From Campylobacteraceae bacterium (lineage in GTDB: Bacteria; Campylobacterota; Campylobacteria; Campylobacterales; Sulfurospirillaceae), in the NCBI GenBank assembly GCA_027055635.1, contig JALUMZ010000036.1, positions 1 through 15,426 on the forward strand: a DNA stretch of 15,426 nucleotides, in the 5' to 3' direction. Position numbers and translations under genes: made by a program. This document shows, one piece after another, positions 13,305-15,426 of the stretch (its first letter is position 1; each line of letters starts with the position of its first letter). The notes under the pieces are model-generated. The model made no database searches. It worked only from the letters and a program-made list of their open reading frames with translations, and was not told where the DNA came from.

Positions 13305-13313
13305 AATATATCA
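13305..13313 (-). promoter_or_regulatory. Possible extended -10 upstream of csd6
   Basis: On the minus strand TGA-TATATT lies at 13313-13305, upstream of the structured repeat. If used, transcripts would start just before or within the repeat and csd6 would have a folded 5' leader of about 140 bases. No good -35 is visible, so csd6 may instead depend on read-through from the pflA-like gene. Confidence 0.25.
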
Positions 13314-13360
13314 AAATTAAAGTAAAATAGTTATTAATTTATCCCACACGCTCTATTTTG

Positions 13361-15426
13361 TTAAAAGATTTTTAGAGATTCTGCACAAAGTGATGTCCAT
13401 GAGTTCTTATTTTTCTCTTTTGAACATTTTATAAAATACTCTTTTGCTTTTTTATCATCTTTAAGTTTTAAATTTAATTCACCTAGTGTATATAAAACTC
13501 TAGAACTGTATTTTTTTTCTAGCTTTAAACTTTTAAGTTCTTCTGCCAACTCTTTTGCTTCTTGTAATCTAGATAATCTCTTGAGTGCATCTATATACAT
13601 AAAATTAACTTTAGGGGTATAGAAGTTGATTTTGTACTCTTTTTGCATTTGAAGTATTTTCTTGGCATACTTAATTAATAACAGATCATCTCTTTTACTA
13701 TTTGCATAATTGAGCACTCTATAATACAACTCTAAATTTTTAATATCTTTTGGATATAATTTCTCTAGTTTATACAAAATACTTAAAGCTTGGTTATATG
13801 ACTTTTTAAACATTAATGAATTTATTATGGCCCTATAAACAGGCGCTGATATCTGTTTTTTAACTATTGCTGAAAGCTTAAATAGATCATCTTCCAACTT
13901 AATTACCCCATCAAAATTTTGTAATCTGTTTTGAGAAATTATCAGGTTTTCCAACCATATAAATTTTTTATCTAATTTTTTTGATTGGCTCTGTGCTTTT
14001 GCTAAGCTGTATGCTTTTTTATATCTTGAGGTTATCATAAAACACTCAAACAGGTATTTTTTATTATTTATATCACTATAATCAATATTATTATTCTCAT
14101 AAAGATTTATAGCTTTTTGACAATTTTTCTTTTGAATATAATTATCTATCAGTTTGACGGACGCTTCTTTTATATATTTATTAGTTTTTGAGCTATTCTT
14201 ATCACTAGAAGAGGTTAGCAACTTTTTTATTTTTATAATTTCTTCATATTTTTTTTGTTTCATTAGTAGTTTTGCTTTTTCTATAATAGCCTTATCTTTG
14301 ATGTCATTATTATATTTAGAAATCAATACATCATAATAGTTTATCAATTTTGTTTCATTAGTTTCATTGATTTTAAAAAAAAGTCTGTCTATTGCTCTAT
14401 TAACCTCATTAATATACAGCCCCTCTTTATAATCTTTTTTGTACTCCTTGTATCTAGCATATGCCTTTTTTACCTTCCCTGCTTTTGCATACCAATCGCC
14501 TGCTTGTTTGAGAAGCAATTCTCTTTTATCATGCTCACCCTTTTTTAAATTTTCCAATAACAAATCATTTAAATTAGCGGCTATCCTCTCTAGTCCATTG
14601 GCAGCTAGTTTAACTGCTAATCTAGAAGTTGCTTCAGTATCTTTTAACAGAAATTTTTTATTTGCATTAAGCACTTTTACAAGATATCTTTTAGCCTCTT
14701 GAGTTTTTCCTGTATTTATCTTAGAATTTACCAATTTAATAGCTGCCAAAGACGCAATATCCAAGTCATTTGCACTATATAAAACATCCTCATACAGCTT
14801 CATGGCTCTATTTTTATCATTTTTGTTATAGAGTGAATCTGCAAAATACAAAATAGCTTTTTTTGTGTATATACTATCTTTATGCTCACTTATTAAAATA
14901 TCAAGAAAATAGTTAACATCAGAGCTTGATTGAATTCTAAGATATCCTTTAACTAAAATTAAAAGCACTTGTGGGATACCCTCGTTAGACGAAAACTCTC
15001 TAATCCATCTTTTCCCTAATTTTAAGAGGTCATTATTTGTATATTCATCAGATATCGGTGAGATATTTTTCTCTATACATGTATCTATAGTCTTTAACTT
15101 ATACAGCATCAAATCACTTTTAAAAATGCTATTTGGATACTGCTTTAGCGTTCTGTCAACATCTTTAATAACGACATCATAGTCTTCATCTTTAAACTCT
15201 TTTTCTATATCAACATAGTAGTTAATATCTCTACTTTTGACATAGGAGATTGGAGCACCATTCAAATCAACAGAGCCAATATAAGGCTTTAAATATTTAT
15301 CAAAGGTTATCGGAAAATTGATGCTCTCTTTGGGTAGATTTTTTCCAAATGGCAATTTTTTATATAAAAGCACCACCCAATGTTTACTTTCTTTGACTCT
15401 TATATCACTATTAACCTCTTTTTTAT
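13361..15426 (-). CDS. TPR-repeat protein, probable flagellar-motor scaffold PflA (N-terminus outside window)
   Basis: The reading frame is open to the right edge, so the start lies beyond the window; 687 residues are visible. An internal GTG at 15376 could be taken as a start, but upstream codons stay open and read KHWVVLLYKKLPF without a break. The first ~75 visible residues are beta-like (LYKKLPFGKNLP, IGSVDLNGAPISYV). The rest is a long alpha-helical solenoid of degenerate TPR units, e.g. DRTLKQYPNS, YFADSLYNKNDKNRAMKLYE and GDWYAKAGKVKKAYARYKEY. A beta domain followed by many TPRs, with a total near 790 residues if ~100 are missing, fits PflA, the periplasmic flagellar motor protein of Campylobacter and Helicobacter. 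Another large periplasmic TPR protein cannot be ruled out, and the signal peptide cannot be checked. It lies upstream of csd6 and csd4 on the same strand. Confidence 0.6.
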   Translation of the reverse strand, partial: KKEVNSDIRVKESKHWVVLLYKKLPFGKNLPKESINFPITFDKYLKPYIGSVDLNGAPISYVKSRDINYYVDIEKEFKDEDYDVVIKDVDRTLKQYPNSIFKSDLMLYKLKTIDTCIEKNISPISDEYTNNDLLKLGKRWIREFSSNEGIPQVLLILVKGYLRIQSSSDVNYFLDILISEHKDSIYTKKAILYFADSLYNKNDKNRAMKLYEDVLYSANDLDIASLAAIKLVNSKINTGKTQEAKRYLVKVLNANKKFLLKDTEATSRLAVKLAANGLERIAANLNDLLLENLKKGEHDKRELLLKQAGDWYAKAGKVKKAYARYKEYKKDYKEGLYINEVNRAIDRLFFKINETNETKLINYYDVLISKYNNDIKDKAIIEKAKLLMKQKKYEEIIKIKKLLTSSSDKNSSKTNKYIKEASVKLIDNYIQKKNCQKAINLYENNNIDYSDINNKKYLFECFMITSRYKKAYSLAKAQSQSKKLDKKFIWLENLIISQNRLQNFDGVIKLEDDLFKLSAIVKKQISAPVYRAIINSLMFKKSYNQALSILYKLEKLYPKDIKNLELYYRVLNYANSKRDDLLLIKYAKKILQMQKEYKINFYTPKVNFMYIDALKRLSRLQEAKELAEELKSLKLEKKYSSRVLYTLGELNLKLKDDKKAKEYFIKCSKEKNKNSWTSLCAESLKIF

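Noticed and set aside
15374..15376. GTG as the start of the TPR gene
   Set aside because: The frame stays open upstream to the window edge, no ribosome site precedes the GTG, and there is no signal peptide after it, so the gene is more likely truncated by the window.

Overview
The window is AT-rich, gene-dense DNA with short or overlapping gene junctions, most probably chromosomal and from a Campylobacterota bacterium (a Sulfurimonas, Sulfurovum or Sulfurospirillum-type relative). This placement is inferred from gene content and protein style. The clues are a Csd4/Pgp1-type and a Csd6/Pgp2-type peptidoglycan carboxypeptidase pair, a PflA-like flagellar TPR protein, a split PAS plus chemoreceptor pair resembling CetB/CetA, a menaquinone-type UbiA prenyltransferase and many lysine/isoleucine-rich proteins. 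I saw no rRNA, tRNA, CRISPR array or intact insertion sequence.

Layout, left to right. 1-1140: a UPF0324/YeiH-family membrane transporter on the + strand, with its own promoter and possibly a divergent gene starting at the left edge. 1190-1820: a MazE/MazF-type toxin-antitoxin pair behind a perfect consensus sigma70 promoter, with an imperfect palindrome lying over the -10 box. 1911-5324 (minus strand): moaA (molybdopterin), a small four-helix membrane protein, rsmE (16S rRNA methyltransferase) and rhlE (DEAD-box helicase). The first three are tightly packed; rhlE has its own likely promoter. 5363-7321 (plus): a PAS sensor overlapping a membrane chemoreceptor that ends in a CZB zinc-binding domain. 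7318-9934 (minus): ubiA, two uncharacterised proteins and a divergent uracil-DNA-glycosylase-like protein, all joined by 4-bp overlaps or gaps of 2 bases or fewer. 9981-10906 (plus): miaA with an extended -10 promoter. 10899-15426 (minus): a TPR protein resembling PflA (cut by the right edge), then a Csd6-like L,D-carboxypeptidase and a Csd4-like M99 carboxypeptidase that share an ATGA overlap.

Functionally the window combines housekeeping genes (tRNA and rRNA modification, cofactor and quinone synthesis, RNA remodelling) with motility, cell shape and sensing. The two peptidoglycan-trimming enzymes are those that make cells helical in Helicobacter and Campylobacter, and here they are coded in tandem downstream of a probable flagellar-motor scaffold protein.

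The most distinctive non-coding feature is a 113-bp structured element at 13189-13301 between the pflA-like gene and csd6. It has 13-bp terminal inverted repeats with one mismatch, three internal hairpins and a 7-bp direct repeat on its flanks, which together look like a MITE or REP-type insertion.
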